Origin: Actinopolyspora erythraea
GTDB taxonomy: Bacteria > Actinomycetota > Actinomycetes > Mycobacteriales > Pseudonocardiaceae
NCBI RefSeq assembly: GCF_002263515.1
Contig: NZ_CP022752.1
Span: forward strand, 4,030,001 to 4,094,000
Direction: 5' to 3'
DNA length: 64,000 nt
Shown here: in pieces, positions 18,099 through 27,490 of the stretch
How the letters are laid out: the number at the start of each line of letters is the position of its first letter
How positions within the stretch are numbered: position 1 is the stretch's first letter
The notes under the pieces: generated by a model
Databases searched by the model: none
Told to the model about the DNA's origin: nothing
The model's input: only the letters and a program-made list of their open reading frames with translations
Made by a program: the position numbers and the translations under genes

Positions 18099-21000
18099 GT
18101 GGGTTCTGGACACCCCGTCTACCGCCACACCGGTGTGGTGCAGGTGCGCGCCAGCACCGACCCGGGCAGCTGGGATCTGCCGCCCGCGCTCCACGCCAGC
18201 GCCGACCAGCAGACAGGCCGGGACTGGCTGGCCGAGCTGTGGCGCCGCGAGGAGATCCGCTCGGCGGTGACGGTGGCCAGTCCCACGCTGGCACGCACCA
18301 TCGAGACCGAACTCGCCGGGCACTCCCGCGGGCAACATTCCCTGCCCCGGCTGCTCGGCACCGTCTCGGCGTATCTGCGGCGCTGGCAACGGCGCGCCAC
18401 CCCGTTCGGCCTGTTCGCCGGGGTGGCCGCCACCGTCCCCAGCGACCAGCCGTCCCCGGCCGGCGACGCACACCGGATCACGGCACGCCCCGACGCGGGC
18501 TGGCTGGGCCGCCTCATCGACGAACTGGAACACGACCGGCAGGTGCGCACGCGCTTGCCGGTGGTGACCAACAACGCCGCGCACGTGCGTGGAGACCAAC
18601 TCGTTGTGCCCACCCACCTGTCCGAGTCCACCCCTGACCACGCGTCCGCGCTGGACCTGTCGCTGCGGTTAACCGGGCCGGTGCGTGCCGCGCTGGACGC
18701 GGCCAGCGAGCCGATCCTGCTGGCCAGCCTGCAGGACAAGCTCGCCGAGACGTTTGCCCACGCGTCCTCGACCACGATCGAGACACTGCTGGGCGAGCTG
18801 GTGACCGCCAAAGCACTGTTGACCAACCTGCGGCCCCCGATGACCAGCCCGAACCCGCTGGCCCATGTCGTGGAAACGCTGCAAAACGCCGAGCTCGAGG
18901 ATCTTCCCGCCGTCACCGAGCTGGCTACCCAGCTGTCCATGGTGCACACCGCGCTGCCTCACCACACCATCGCCGACGACGCGGGCCGAGCAGCGCTGAC
19001 CGAGACCGCCACGCGGATGCGCACCCTCCGCCCCGCCGAGACGGTGCTGACGGTCGACGCCACCCTGGACCAGCCGCCCACAATCCCCGAGCAGGCACTG
19101 GCCGAAGCCGAATCCGCAGCGACCGCGTTGCTGCGGCTGACTCCGCACCCGTTCGGCACGCCCGCCTGGCGCGAGTACCACCAGCGTTTCCTCGCCCGCT
19201 ACGGCCCCGGGGCCCGCGTGCCGGTGCGCGAGATCATCGCCGATTCCGGGCTGGGGTTTCCCGCCGGATGGCTCGGCGCCGCCCGAGCGCACAGCCCCCA
19301 CATGCTCACCGAGCGCGACACCACTCTGCTGCGGCTGATCCAGCACGCCACCGCCGCCGGAGAGCGCGAGATCACCCTGACCGAACCGCTTCTCGAGCGG
19401 CTGCGGGTCGGTGACCACGGGCGCATGATCCCGCCGGAGAGAGTGGAACTGGCCTTCCAGCTGCACAGCCCCTCACCGGCCGCGCTGCGGCACGGCCGGT
19501 TCCAGCTGTGGGTCACAGGCGCGATGCACCCCGGCAGCATGGCCGGTCGGTTCGCTCCGCTGCTGTCCGAACCGGACCAGCACCGGCTGGCCCAGACCTA
19601 TGCCCCCGACGACGAGCACACCCTGCCCGCCCAACTGTCGTTTCCCCCACGACGCGAACACAACGAGAACATCACCCGCGTGCCCCAGCTGACGTCGCAC
19701 CTGATCCCCCTCGGCGAGTACCACGAGCAGGACCACACGGTGATCCCGCTCGACGATCTCGCCGTCACCGCCGACCACCGCAGCATGGGGCTGATACGGC
19801 TCTCCACCGGGCAGCGAGTACGGCCGTGGCTGCCGCACGCGCTGGAGACCCAGCAGCACACACCCCCACTGGCGCGGTTTCTGGCGGAGCTGCCCTCGGC
19901 CTGCAGCGGTTTCTACGGACTCGTCGACGTCGGTGCCGCCCGAGAGATGCCCATGCTTCCCCGCCTGCGGTACGGCCGCACCGTGCTCTCCCCCGCCCAG
20001 TGGCGCCTGCCCCGCGCCGATCTGCCCACCGCCGAGGCGGACACCGACAGCTGGGACACCACGCTGGCCACGTGGCGCCACCGCTGGCACATCCCCGCAC
20101 ACGTGCAGCTGATCGAACGCGGCGACCAGCGGCTCCCCCTCGACCTGGACGATCCCGGTGACCGGGCGCTGCTGCGTCGCCGCCTGCACCACAGCCGCAG
20201 CAGCCACGTGCTGCTCCGCGAAACCGGCAGCCCCCAGAATCACGCTTGGTCGCGCCACGTCTGCGAATTCCTCACCCCCTTGAGCGCCAGACCACCCGCA
20301 CACCAGCCCGCCCCGGCACCCGCCGCAGCCGGACCCTCCCCCAGCCGGGCACACCTGCCCGGCACCGGGCACGTGCTGCGCGCCGACCTGCTCGTCCATC
20401 CCGAGCGAGCCACCACCGTGCTGACCCAGCACCTGCCGAGCCTCTGCCACGCCCTCGCCGAGCGGATGCGCCGCTGGTGGTTCACCCGACACCACCAGCC
20501 CCACCGCCCCGACAGCGACCAGTACCTCACCCTGTGCTTCCGCCTCGAATCAGGCAGCCACTACGCCGAGAGCGCCGCCCGCCTGGCCGACTGGGCCGCA
20601 CCCCTGCAGCAGATCGGGCTGCTGGCCGAGTACACCCTCGCGCCGTACCACCCGCACGGGACCTACGGCACGCGGCCTGACACCGAGACCGCCGCCGAAC
20701 ACCTCTTCACCACCGACTCCGAGACAGCCCTGTCCCAACTGCACTGGGCCAGCACAACCGGCCTTCCCAGCCAAGCCACCGCGGCCGTGTCGATGACCGA
20801 CATCGCCGCGCATCTGGCCCCCACCCCCGAGCAGGGCTATCGCTGGCTGACCCACCTGCTGGCCCACCAGCCCGGCAAACTCGACCGCGAGCTGCGCGAC
20901 GCCGCGCTCCACCTGGCCGACCGGGACCCCCTGGAACAGCTGACCACACTCACCGGCGGCACCGAGCTGGCCACCGCGTGGCGCCACCGGCGCGAGGCGG

Positions 21001-21185
21001 TCCTGGCCTACCGCGACCAACAGCACCACGACCACGCCGACCCCGACACCGTGCTGCGGTCCCTGCTGCGCGAACACCACCTGCGCGCCGTCGGCGTCAA
21101 CACCGGAGCCGAACGGCTGACCCAACGGCTGGCCCGAGCCGCCGCCCAACGCCGCCTCGCCCTCGGCCACCGGAGAGCCCCATGA
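18099..21185 (+). CDS. lanB: Class I lanthipeptide dehydratase
   Basis: This 1028-residue, full-length LanB dehydrates Ser/Thr of the core by glutamyl-tRNA-dependent glutamylation and elimination. The long N-terminal glutamylation domain (about 1-740) includes RRWQRRATPFGLFAGVAAT and RVPVREIIADSGLGFPAGWL. The C-terminal elimination (SpaB_C-like) domain (about 750-1028) includes YLTLCFRLESGSHYAESAAR and a YHPHGTYGTRP patch. The start is GTG at 18099 behind CAGGAGAG. Its stop overlaps the LanC start (ATGA). Arg/His/Pro content is high, as throughout this operon. Confidence 0.92.
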   Translation: MGSGHPVYRHTGVVQVRASTDPGSWDLPPALHASADQQTGRDWLAELWRREEIRSAVTVASPTLARTIETELAGHSRGQHSLPRLLGTVSAYLRRWQRRATPFGLFAGVAATVPSDQPSPAGDAHRITARPDAGWLGRLIDELEHDRQVRTRLPVVTNNAAHVRGDQLVVPTHLSESTPDHASALDLSLRLTGPVRAALDAASEPILLASLQDKLAETFAHASSTTIETLLGELVTAKALLTNLRPPMTSPNPLAHVVETLQNAELEDLPAVTELATQLSMVHTALPHHTIADDAGRAALTETATRMRTLRPAETVLTVDATLDQPPTIPEQALAEAESAATALLRLTPHPFGTPAWREYHQRFLARYGPGARVPVREIIADSGLGFPAGWLGAARAHSPHMLTERDTTLLRLIQHATAAGEREITLTEPLLERLRVGDHGRMIPPERVELAFQLHSPSPAALRHGRFQLWVTGAMHPGSMAGRFAPLLSEPDQHRLAQTYAPDDEHTLPAQLSFPPRREHNENITRVPQLTSHLIPLGEYHEQDHTVIPLDDLAVTADHRSMGLIRLSTGQRVRPWLPHALETQQHTPPLARFLAELPSACSGFYGLVDVGAAREMPMLPRLRYGRTVLSPAQWRLPRADLPTAEADTDSWDTTLATWRHRWHIPAHVQLIERGDQRLPLDLDDPGDRALLRRRLHHSRSSHVLLRETGSPQNHAWSRHVCEFLTPLSARPPAHQPAPAPAAAGPSPSRAHLPGTGHVLRADLLVHPERATTVLTQHLPSLCHALAERMRRWWFTRHHQPHRPDSDQYLTLCFRLESGSHYAESAARLADWAAPLQQIGLLAEYTLAPYHPHGTYGTRPDTETAAEHLFTTDSETALSQLHWASTTGLPSQATAAVSMTDIAAHLAPTPEQGYRWLTHLLAHQPGKLDRELRDAALHLADRDPLEQLTTLTGGTELATAWRHRREAVLAYRDQQHHDHADPDTVLRSLLREHHLRAVGVNTGAERLTQRLARAAAQRRLALGHRRAP

Positions 21186-22393
21186 CCGCCACTACCACCG
21201 CTTCCTGCCTCACCCGCATCGCCGAAGAACTCGCCACACCCCCACCGGCCACGCAAGCCTGGCACGCGCAATCACTGTCGCGCGGCACCGCCGGGACCGC
21301 CCTGCTGCACCTGGAACGAGCCCGCAGCGGCCACGGCCCCTGGCACCGCGCCCACACCTGGGTGCGCGCCGCCACCAGCCATCCCGTGCTCGCCGGTACC
21401 GACACCTCGCTGTATCTCGGCGCCCCCGCCGTGGCGACACTGCTGCACACCGCCAGCGAGAGCATCCCCTCCTACACCGCCGCCGCGGCCACCCTGCGCG
21501 AGCCGATCACCGCCGACACCCACCGCCGGGTCGACCTCGCCCTACAACACCTCCAGCAGGGCAGCACCCGCTTCAGCGACTACGACCTGTTTCGCGGACT
21601 GACCGGGACAGGCCGACTGCTGCTCGACCACGCACCCGGCGACGACGCCCTCGCCCGCGTACTCGACTACCTCGTCCGACTCACCCACCCCAAGCGGGAC
21701 ACCGAGACCACCCTGCCCGGCTGGTGGACCGCCCACGATCCCGACCCTGCCCTGCCCACCCCCGGTGGGCACGCCAACCACGGCCTCGCCCACGGCATCG
21801 CCGGCCCCCTCGCGCTGCTGGCCCTCGCACGGCGACGCGGCATCACCGTGCCCGGCCAGCGCGAAGCGATCGAACGAATCCTCGCCCACTACGACCACTG
21901 GCGCCACGACACCGACCACGGGCCCTGGTGGCCCCAATGGATCACCCACGAGCACCACGCACTCACCGCCGCCCACCAGCACGGTCCACCACGCCCCTCC
22001 TGGTGCTACGGCACCCCCGGCATCGCCCGCGCCCACCAGCTGGCCGCACTCGCCCTCGACGACACCACCCGGCACCGCCACGCCGAAAACGCCCTCACCG
22101 CCTGCCTGACCGACCCACGGCAACTGGCACTGATCAGTGACCACGGGCTGTGCCACGGCTGGGCCGGGCTCTACCAAACCAGCTGGCGCATCGCCGGCGA
22201 CGCCCGAAGCACCTCGATCACCCACCACCTGTCCACGCTGCCCCAGCAGCTCACCAACCACCTCGACACGACCACCCCCACCAACGACCCCGGATTCCTC
22301 ACCGGCACCGCCGGAACCGCTCTCGCCCTGCACACCGCCCTCATCGACACACCACCACGATCCGGATGGGACGCATGTCTGCTGCTGAGCTGA
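21182..22393 (+). CDS. lanC: Lanthipeptide cyclase LanC
   Basis: This 403-residue zinc enzyme adds Cys thiols to dehydro-residues to form the thioether rings. Metal ligands are visible as SWCYGTPG (Cys275) and GLCHGWAG (Cys324, His325). GLAHGIAG (201-208) carries the catalytic His204, matching nisin cyclase H212. The alpha-barrel repeats (GTAGTALLHL, GLTGTGRLLL, GTAGTALALH) are present. It starts in ATGA overlap with lanB and its 3' end overlaps the next gene by 19 bases. Confidence 0.95.
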   Translation: MTATTTASCLTRIAEELATPPPATQAWHAQSLSRGTAGTALLHLERARSGHGPWHRAHTWVRAATSHPVLAGTDTSLYLGAPAVATLLHTASESIPSYTAAAATLREPITADTHRRVDLALQHLQQGSTRFSDYDLFRGLTGTGRLLLDHAPGDDALARVLDYLVRLTHPKRDTETTLPGWWTAHDPDPALPTPGGHANHGLAHGIAGPLALLALARRRGITVPGQREAIERILAHYDHWRHDTDHGPWWPQWITHEHHALTAAHQHGPPRPSWCYGTPGIARAHQLAALALDDTTRHRHAENALTACLTDPRQLALISDHGLCHGWAGLYQTSWRIAGDARSTSITHHLSTLPQQLTNHLDTTTPTNDPGFLTGTAGTALALHTALIDTPPRSGWDACLLLS

Positions 22394-23319
22394 CCCACGA
22401 CGCCACCACCCACGCCGTACTCACCGTGCTTGGCGGAACACCACTCGCGCACGCCGCGGCCACCGCCGGGATGAGCTCCGCAGAACTGGCCGAGGCGGTC
22501 GAGACCTACCACCAGGCCGGACACGCAGCGCTGACCACCCGAACCGACCGCGGCTGGTACCAAATCGCCCTCGAACTGCCCCCAGACCACCTCGAAGAAA
22601 CCCTGACCAGCAGCCTCGCACCCCAACTGCGCCAACTCACCACCACCGGCGCCATCACCGGCTGGTGGTTCCTCCGCAAAACCCCCGGACTACGCCTGCG
22701 CATCACCCCCGCCGACAACGCCTCCACGATCGACCCCCTGCTCAACGAACTCCAAACCACCGGCGCACTCACCACGTGGCGACGCGGACTGTACGAACCA
22801 GAACAAGCCGCCTTCGGCGGTCCCACCGCGATGAGCCTCGCCCACGAACTGTTCGCCGCCGACAGCCACCACCTGACGACCTACCTGCACGACCCACACC
22901 CACCCCTCGGTCGACGAGAACTGTCCCTGCTGTTGTGCAGCAGCCTGTTCCGCGCCGCCGGGCAAGAATGGTTCGAATGCGGCGACATCTGGCACCGCGT
23001 CAGCCGCACACGACCCGCACCCCCACCGCTCGCCCACCCCGAACAACTCACCCACCAGCTGCACACACTGCTGACCCACGACCCCCACCCCCGCGGTCCC
23101 TTGTTCAGTCCCGAGGGGCCACTACACACCTACGCGCCCTGGGCCCACGCATTCGCCCACACCGGACACGCCCTGGCCCACCCCCACCCCCTCCAGCGAG
23201 GACTCCGCGACATCCTCGCCCACCACGTGCTGTTCCACTGGAACCGCCTCGGACTCAACACCACCACACAAAGCATCCTCGCCCGCACCGCCACCACCGC
23301 GCTCCTCAACACCGAATGA
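22375..23319 (+). CDS. TIGR03891-type thiopeptide/lanthipeptide biosynthesis protein
   Basis: This protein of about 314 residues resembles stand-alone SpaB_C / 'thiopeptide-type bacteriocin biosynthesis' proteins. WWFLRKTPGLRLRI, WRRGLYEPEQAAFGG and LCSSLFRAAGQEWFECGDIWHR are the recognisable blocks. This fold performs glutamate elimination in split LanBs or other tailoring in thiopeptides. Because the LanB here already has its own elimination domain, the role of this copy is unclear. The start is ATG 22375 (or in-frame ATG 22366) inside the end of lanC. Its stop overlaps the second methyltransferase start (ATGA). His and Pro content is very high. Confidence 0.85.
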   Translation: MSAAELTHDATTHAVLTVLGGTPLAHAAATAGMSSAELAEAVETYHQAGHAALTTRTDRGWYQIALELPPDHLEETLTSSLAPQLRQLTTTGAITGWWFLRKTPGLRLRITPADNASTIDPLLNELQTTGALTTWRRGLYEPEQAAFGGPTAMSLAHELFAADSHHLTTYLHDPHPPLGRRELSLLLCSSLFRAAGQEWFECGDIWHRVSRTRPAPPPLAHPEQLTHQLHTLLTHDPHPRGPLFSPEGPLHTYAPWAHAFAHTGHALAHPHPLQRGLRDILAHHVLFHWNRLGLNTTTQSILARTATTALLNTE

Positions 23320-24428
23320 CCAACAACACCACCTCAGCCGACGCGCTGCGTGCCCGCATGGTCGACAAGGTTCGCGCGAAGGGATTCGCCGCGAACTCGC
23401 GCGTGGAGCAGGTCCTCCGGGACATGCCGCGCCACGACTTCGTGCCCGGACACGACCTGGACACCGCGTACCACCCGTTCCAAGCGGTGATCACCCACCG
23501 GTTCGCCGACGGCAGCTCCCTGAGCTGTGCCAGCGCCCCGTTCGTCGTGGCGATGATGCTCGACCAACTCGACGTGCGCCCCAGCGATCGCGTGCTGGAG
23601 ATCGGCGCCGGAACCGGCTACAACGCCGCCCTGCTCGCCGACCTCACCGGCGACACGCAACTCGTGACCACCATCGACGTGGACCCCGACGTCACCACGC
23701 AGGCCCGGCGAAATCTCAACGCGGCCGGGTACGGCGACGTGCGTGTAGTCACCGGAGACGGCACCGACGGAGTAGCCGAGCACGGACCCTACGACCGGAT
23801 CATCGCCACCGTCTCCCCCTGGAACATCCCACCGGCCTGGTGGCACCAACTCACCCCCGTCGGACGCATGGTGCTCCCCCTGCGCTGGCGCGGCCAAACC
23901 CGCGCCGTGGCCTTCGCCGACCAGCACGGCACGCTCGTCTCGGACGCAGTGGAACTGTGCGGCTTCGTGAACCTGACCGGGGAGACCGAAGGAGAACAGA
24001 GCGGCGCGATCACCGACGACAGCACCATCAGCCTGCACTGGGACCACGACCAACCACTCGATCCCAACAAGCTGCACGGCGTGCTCGAGGCTCCGAGCAT
24101 CACCCGCTGGTCCGGGCACACGATGGGCGGTAACGAACCCTTCGACGGGATCTGGCTGCGGATGACCGCCGAGGACAACCGAACCTGTCGACTCAACGTA
24201 CACCCGGACGTGCCCAACGAGGTCGCCGACCCGCTCGCGCCGATGCGGTCCCCAGCACTCGCGGCGGGCGAATCACTGGCCTACGTGACCAAGCACCGAC
24301 ACCAGACCGACAACGGCTCCCGCTGGGAACTCGGCGCGATCGGCCACGGACCAGCCGAACGCACCCGCGACTCCACATCGGACCGCGGCTCATGGGCGCG
24401 GCGTATCGCGCGAGCGACCGACGGGTGA
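23316..24428 (+). CDS. FxLD-system methyltransferase (PIMT-like), copy 2
   Basis: This second, distinct SAM methyltransferase (370 residues) is at the end of the lanthipeptide operon. SLSCASAPFVVAMMLDQL (about 68-85) is the PIMT loop and VLEIGAGTGYNAALL (93-107) is a canonical motif I, unlike copy 1. YDRIIATVSPWNIPPAWW parallels YDRIVVTVSAWDVPSAW in copy 1, so the two are paralogues. It may methylate a different Asp, act at a different stage, or replace a degenerate copy 1. It is coupled by ATGA to the gene before it. Confidence 0.88.
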   Translation: MTNNTTSADALRARMVDKVRAKGFAANSRVEQVLRDMPRHDFVPGHDLDTAYHPFQAVITHRFADGSSLSCASAPFVVAMMLDQLDVRPSDRVLEIGAGTGYNAALLADLTGDTQLVTTIDVDPDVTTQARRNLNAAGYGDVRVVTGDGTDGVAEHGPYDRIIATVSPWNIPPAWWHQLTPVGRMVLPLRWRGQTRAVAFADQHGTLVSDAVELCGFVNLTGETEGEQSGAITDDSTISLHWDHDQPLDPNKLHGVLEAPSITRWSGHTMGGNEPFDGIWLRMTAEDNRTCRLNVHPDVPNEVADPLAPMRSPALAAGESLAYVTKHRHQTDNGSRWELGAIGHGPAERTRDSTSDRGSWARRIARATDG

Positions 24429-24492
24429 GCGGGGTAGCCGCTCACGACCGTCCTCGCGGGCGCCGCCGCGACTCTCCCGCGCTCTCGCGGGA
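24425..24492 (+). terminator. Tandem hairpins ending the lanthipeptide operon
   Basis: Two perfect inverted repeats follow one another: gtgagcgg/ccgctcac (24425-24432 with 24438-24445, including the stop codon) and tcccgcg/cgcggga (24475-24481 with 24486-24492, loop ctct). They lie between the rightward operon and leftward dapC, so they may work in both directions. Confidence 0.7.
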
Positions 24493-24598
24493 AAGGCCCG
24501 CCATCTGTGCGGCACGCTGCCCGAGTTCGGGCCCGGCCGACCGTGAGAGGTTTCGCCGACCGAGCCCCGGGCGGAACCGGTCCCGCGACGGCGGCTAG

Positions 24599-25744
24599 CT
24601 AGCCGGTGAGGCGCCGCGCGGCGGCCTCGACCCGCTCGTCGGAGGCGGTCAGCGCCACCCGGACGTGCTGCTGACCGGCGGGTCCGTAGAACGTGCCGGG
24701 CGCGGCCAGGATCCCGCGCCGGGCCAGCCAGTCCACAGTGCTCCAGGCGTCCGCACCGCCGCTCGCCCACAGGTAGAGCCCCGCCTCGGAGTAATCGATC
24801 CGGAACCCGGCGGTTTCGAGCGCGCCCCACAACCGCTCGCGCCGCGCGCGGTAGCGCCCGTACTGCTCTCGCACGTGCTCGTCGTCGCCGAGCGCGACGG
24901 TCATGGCCTCCTGCACGGGGCGGGGCATGATCATCCCGGCGTGCTTGCGCACCTCCAGCAGGTTGGCGACCAGCCGCGGATCACCGGTGACGAAGCCCGC
25001 GCGGTAGCCCGCGAAGTTGGAGGTCTTCGACAACGAGTGCACCGCCAGCACCCCGTCCGGCCGTTCCCCGGCCACCCTCGGGTCCAGCACGGACACGGGC
25101 TCGGTGCGCCAGCCCAGGTCCAGATAGCACTCATCGGAGGCCACCACCGCGCCGACCTCGCGCGCGGCGCGCACCGACTCGGCCAGCGTCGCCGCGCCGT
25201 CGACCCGTCCGGTGGGATTGGACGGCGAGTTCAACCACACCAGGGCGGTCCCCGCCGGTGGTGCCTCTCCGGGAGCCAGCCGCGCGATCTCCGCACCGGC
25301 CAGCCGTGCCCCGACCTCGTAGGTGGGATAGGCCAGTTCGGGGATCGCGACCACGTCACCGGGGCGCACTCCCAGCAGCGTGGGCAGCCAGGCGACGAAC
25401 TCCTTGGAACCGATCGTGGGCAGCACCGCCTCGGGATCGAGCCCGGTCACCCCGTGCCGCCGCCGCAGCGCCTCGACGGCGGCGGAACGCAGTTCCGGCG
25501 TGCCGTGCGTGGCCGGGTAACCGGGCGAGTCCGACCCCGCCGCCAGGGCGTCACGCAGCGGCGGCGGCACCGGATCGACGGGAGTCCCCACCGACAGGTT
25601 GACCACCCCGTCGGGGTGGGAACGCGCCAACTCACCGGCCGACGCGAGCGAGTCCCACGGGAACTCGGGCAGCCGGGGACCGCGGGGTTCCGACGGCCGC
25701 TGCCCGGTGACCGCGACCCCGCCCGACGTGCCGTCGACGCTCAT
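24599..25744 (-). CDS. dapC: Succinyldiaminopimelate transaminase
   Basis: This 381-residue fold-type I PLP aminotransferase makes N-succinyl-[29 protein letters not shown] (PLP-phosphate/Asn), [10 protein letters not shown] and [16 protein letters not shown] (PLP lysine) are present. Its position directly after fdxA is the standard actinobacterial dapC neighbourhood, which supports the specific assignment over a generic aminotransferase. ATG at 25744 overlaps the fdxA stop (ATGA). Confidence 0.92.
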   Translation of the reverse strand: MSVDGTSGGVAVTGQRPSEPRGPRLPEFPWDSLASAGELARSHPDGVVNLSVGTPVDPVPPPLRDALAAGSDSPGYPATHGTPELRSAAVEALRRRHGVTGLDPEAVLPTIGSKEFVAWLPTLLGVRPGDVVAIPELAYPTYEVGARLAGAEIARLAPGEAPPAGTALVWLNSPSNPTGRVDGAATLAESVRAAREVGAVVASDECYLDLGWRTEPVSVLDPRVAGERPDGVLAVHSLSKTSNFAGYRAGFVTGDPRLVANLLEVRKHAGMIMPRPVQEAMTVALGDDEHVREQYGRYRARRERLWGALETAGFRIDYSEAGLYLWASGGADAWSTVDWLARRGILAAPGTFYGPAGQQHVRVALTASDERVEAAARRLTG

Positions 25745-26061
25745 TCGCCCTGTGGGGGCAGGCTGGACACGGGCTCGACGTCCTTGTTGATCTTCCCGAC
25801 CTTGGCCGCGCCGCCCGGCGAGCCCAGGTCGTCGAAGAAGTCCACGTTGGCCTGCGTGTAGGAGGCCCACTCCTCGGGAACGTCGTCCTCGTAGTAGATG
25901 GCCTCGACCGGGCAGACCGGCTCACAGGCACCGCAGTCGACGCACTCGTCCGGGTGGATGTAGAGCATCCGCCCGCCCTCGTAGATGCAGTCGACGGGGC
26001 ATTCCTCGATGCATCCCTTGTCGAGCACGTCGACGCACGGCTCGGCGATCACGTAGGTCAC
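25741..26061 (-). CDS. fdxA: Seven-iron ferredoxin
   Basis: This 106-residue 3Fe-4S/4Fe-4S electron carrier has cysteines at 9, 17, 21, 25 and 40, 43, 46, 50 ([17 protein letters not shown] and [12 protein letters not shown]). It has the acidic C-terminal extension typical of actinobacterial FdxA. The start is GTG at 26061 behind CAGGAGAG. It is the first gene of a coupled fdxA-dapC pair. Confidence 0.95.
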   Translation of the reverse strand: MTYVIAEPCVDVLDKGCIEECPVDCIYEGGRMLYIHPDECVDCGACEPVCPVEAIYYEDDVPEEWASYTQANVDFFDDLGSPGGAAKVGKINKDVEPVSSLPPQGE

Positions 26062-26242
26062 GATTGCTCTCCTGCTCGGTACGTTTTCTCGTCCCGCGCC
26101 GGACACCGCGCGGCTGCCGCCAGTATCCCTCGGAAGCGTCCCTCACACATAGGCGGTTCCACAGCGCGGGAGCCCCGATGAGGGTACTCGGACCCGCGCG
26201 TACCGGTAAACGGCCGCGAGCCCGTGCGGGCGTGGTCGGCAC

Positions 26243-27100
26243 TCAGCCGGTTGACAGCTTACCGCGCTTGTTGATCCACCCGCTCGCCTTCCTCGCGATG
26301 GTTCGCAACGCGGCGCGTTCTCCCAGGTAGCCACCGACGACACCGACGACGGGCAGCGACCCGAGCACCTCGTGGCGCAGCGCGCCCTGCGGACGGGCGT
26401 CCAGGGCGGCGTGGACCTCCCAGACCGCGCGTGCCATTCGCCACACCGCCCGGACGAGCGCCCCGGCGCGGGGCCGCGCGGCTCCTCGCAGCTCACCGCT
26501 GAGCTCGGCCGCCCGCCGTTCGTCCTCCCGCCGCTGTTGGGCACCGCCCGCCGCGACCTCCCTCGGGATGTCGCGGCCGAACAGCACGTGGGCGATCAAC
26601 CTGACCTGCTCCGCCCGGTCGTGCAGCCCGTGCTCACCGGCCACCGCGACGAGCACGAGGCCCTGCGCCACCGTTCCCAGCGCGTTGCGCAGCGGCAGCT
26701 TGGAGGTGATGACACCGCCGAACCGGGGCAGCCCCACGATCGCGGCGAGGAACCTGCCGACCCGAACCGACCACCAGTCACAGCGCTGTGCCACGGTCAT
26801 CGCGTCCCAGGCCGAGCTGCCGGGCAGCCGCATCCCGTCGAGCCGGCGCAGCAGCCCGGCGACGTTCCTCCGCCGGGCACCGCTCGCCGCGTCCGCACCC
26901 CCGCGGCCGTCCCCCGCCGGTTCGAGCTCACCGGCCGTTTCTCCGCTCGCGTCGAAGGCGTCCCCGCCGGGTCGCCGGTCGAACCGGCCGCGCAGGCGGA
27001 GCGGGTCGGACTCCCGCAACGCGCTCAGCACCGGGTCGCAGGCGCGCACGAACGGTCGCAGCACCTCGGCGAGTCGTTCGTCAGTGATCAGCTCGGCCAT
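26243..27100 (-). CDS. Hypothetical protein
   Basis: The family is not recognised. The 285-residue product is Arg/Ala-rich with a low-complexity Gly/Ala/Arg stretch (about 45-80). Moderately hydrophobic helices lie around residues 110-155 (VGRFLAAIVGLPRFGGVITSK, VAQGLVLVAVAGEHGL) and 245-265 (GSLPVVGVVGGYLGERAAL). It may associate with membrane. It lies six bases after a small membrane protein and downstream of mshB on the same strand, a neighbourhood seen with small unknown proteins in mycothiol-producing actinobacteria. Confidence 0.7.
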   Translation of the reverse strand: MAELITDERLAEVLRPFVRACDPVLSALRESDPLRLRGRFDRRPGGDAFDASGETAGELEPAGDGRGGADAASGARRRNVAGLLRRLDGMRLPGSSAWDAMTVAQRCDWWSVRVGRFLAAIVGLPRFGGVITSKLPLRNALGTVAQGLVLVAVAGEHGLHDRAEQVRLIAHVLFGRDIPREVAAGGAQQRREDERRAAELSGELRGAARPRAGALVRAVWRMARAVWEVHAALDARPQGALRHEVLGSLPVVGVVGGYLGERAALRTIARKASGWINKRGKLSTG

Positions 27101-27106
27101 CGCCGC

Positions 27107-27490
27107 TCATCCCGAACGGGGCGGCTCGTGCCTGGCGATGCCGATCATCGCGGCGGCGGGCAGCACCCCGGCCGCGATCAGCAGATAGCTGCGCCAGTCC
27201 TGGGCGGGCAGCAGCACGTCCCCTCCCGGGCCGAACACTCCCAGCACGAACACGGTGAGGAACCACACCAGGACCGGGGTCCAGGACGCCGGACCGTTGG
27301 AGGAGGCCCGTGCCGCCACCGCGACCAGCAGCGGATTGGTCACCGCAGCCACAGCCGCCGTGATCGGGAACTGCACGCTCCCCAGGTAGGAGGGCAGGAA
27401 GAACAGCTCGAGCACCGCCAGCAGGAACGCGTCCAGCGACAGCAGCGCGACCAGTCCGTGGTCCGTCCCCTTCGTCGTGGACTCACTCAT
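27107..27490 (-). CDS. Small four-helix membrane protein
   Basis: This 127-residue protein has about four membrane segments (GLVALLSLDAFLLAVLELFFL; FPITAAVAAVTNPLLVAVAA; WTPVLVWFLTVFVLGVF; SYLLIAAGVLPAAAMIGI). It has no recognised family beyond being commonly linked to mshB in actinobacteria, and no known function. The ATG at 27490 lies inside the end of mshB (8-base overlap), so it is co-translated with it. Confidence 0.75.
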   Translation of the reverse strand: MSESTTKGTDHGLVALLSLDAFLLAVLELFFLPSYLGSVQFPITAAVAAVTNPLLVAVAARASSNGPASWTPVLVWFLTVFVLGVFGPGGDVLLPAQDWRSYLLIAAGVLPAAAMIGIARHEPPRSG

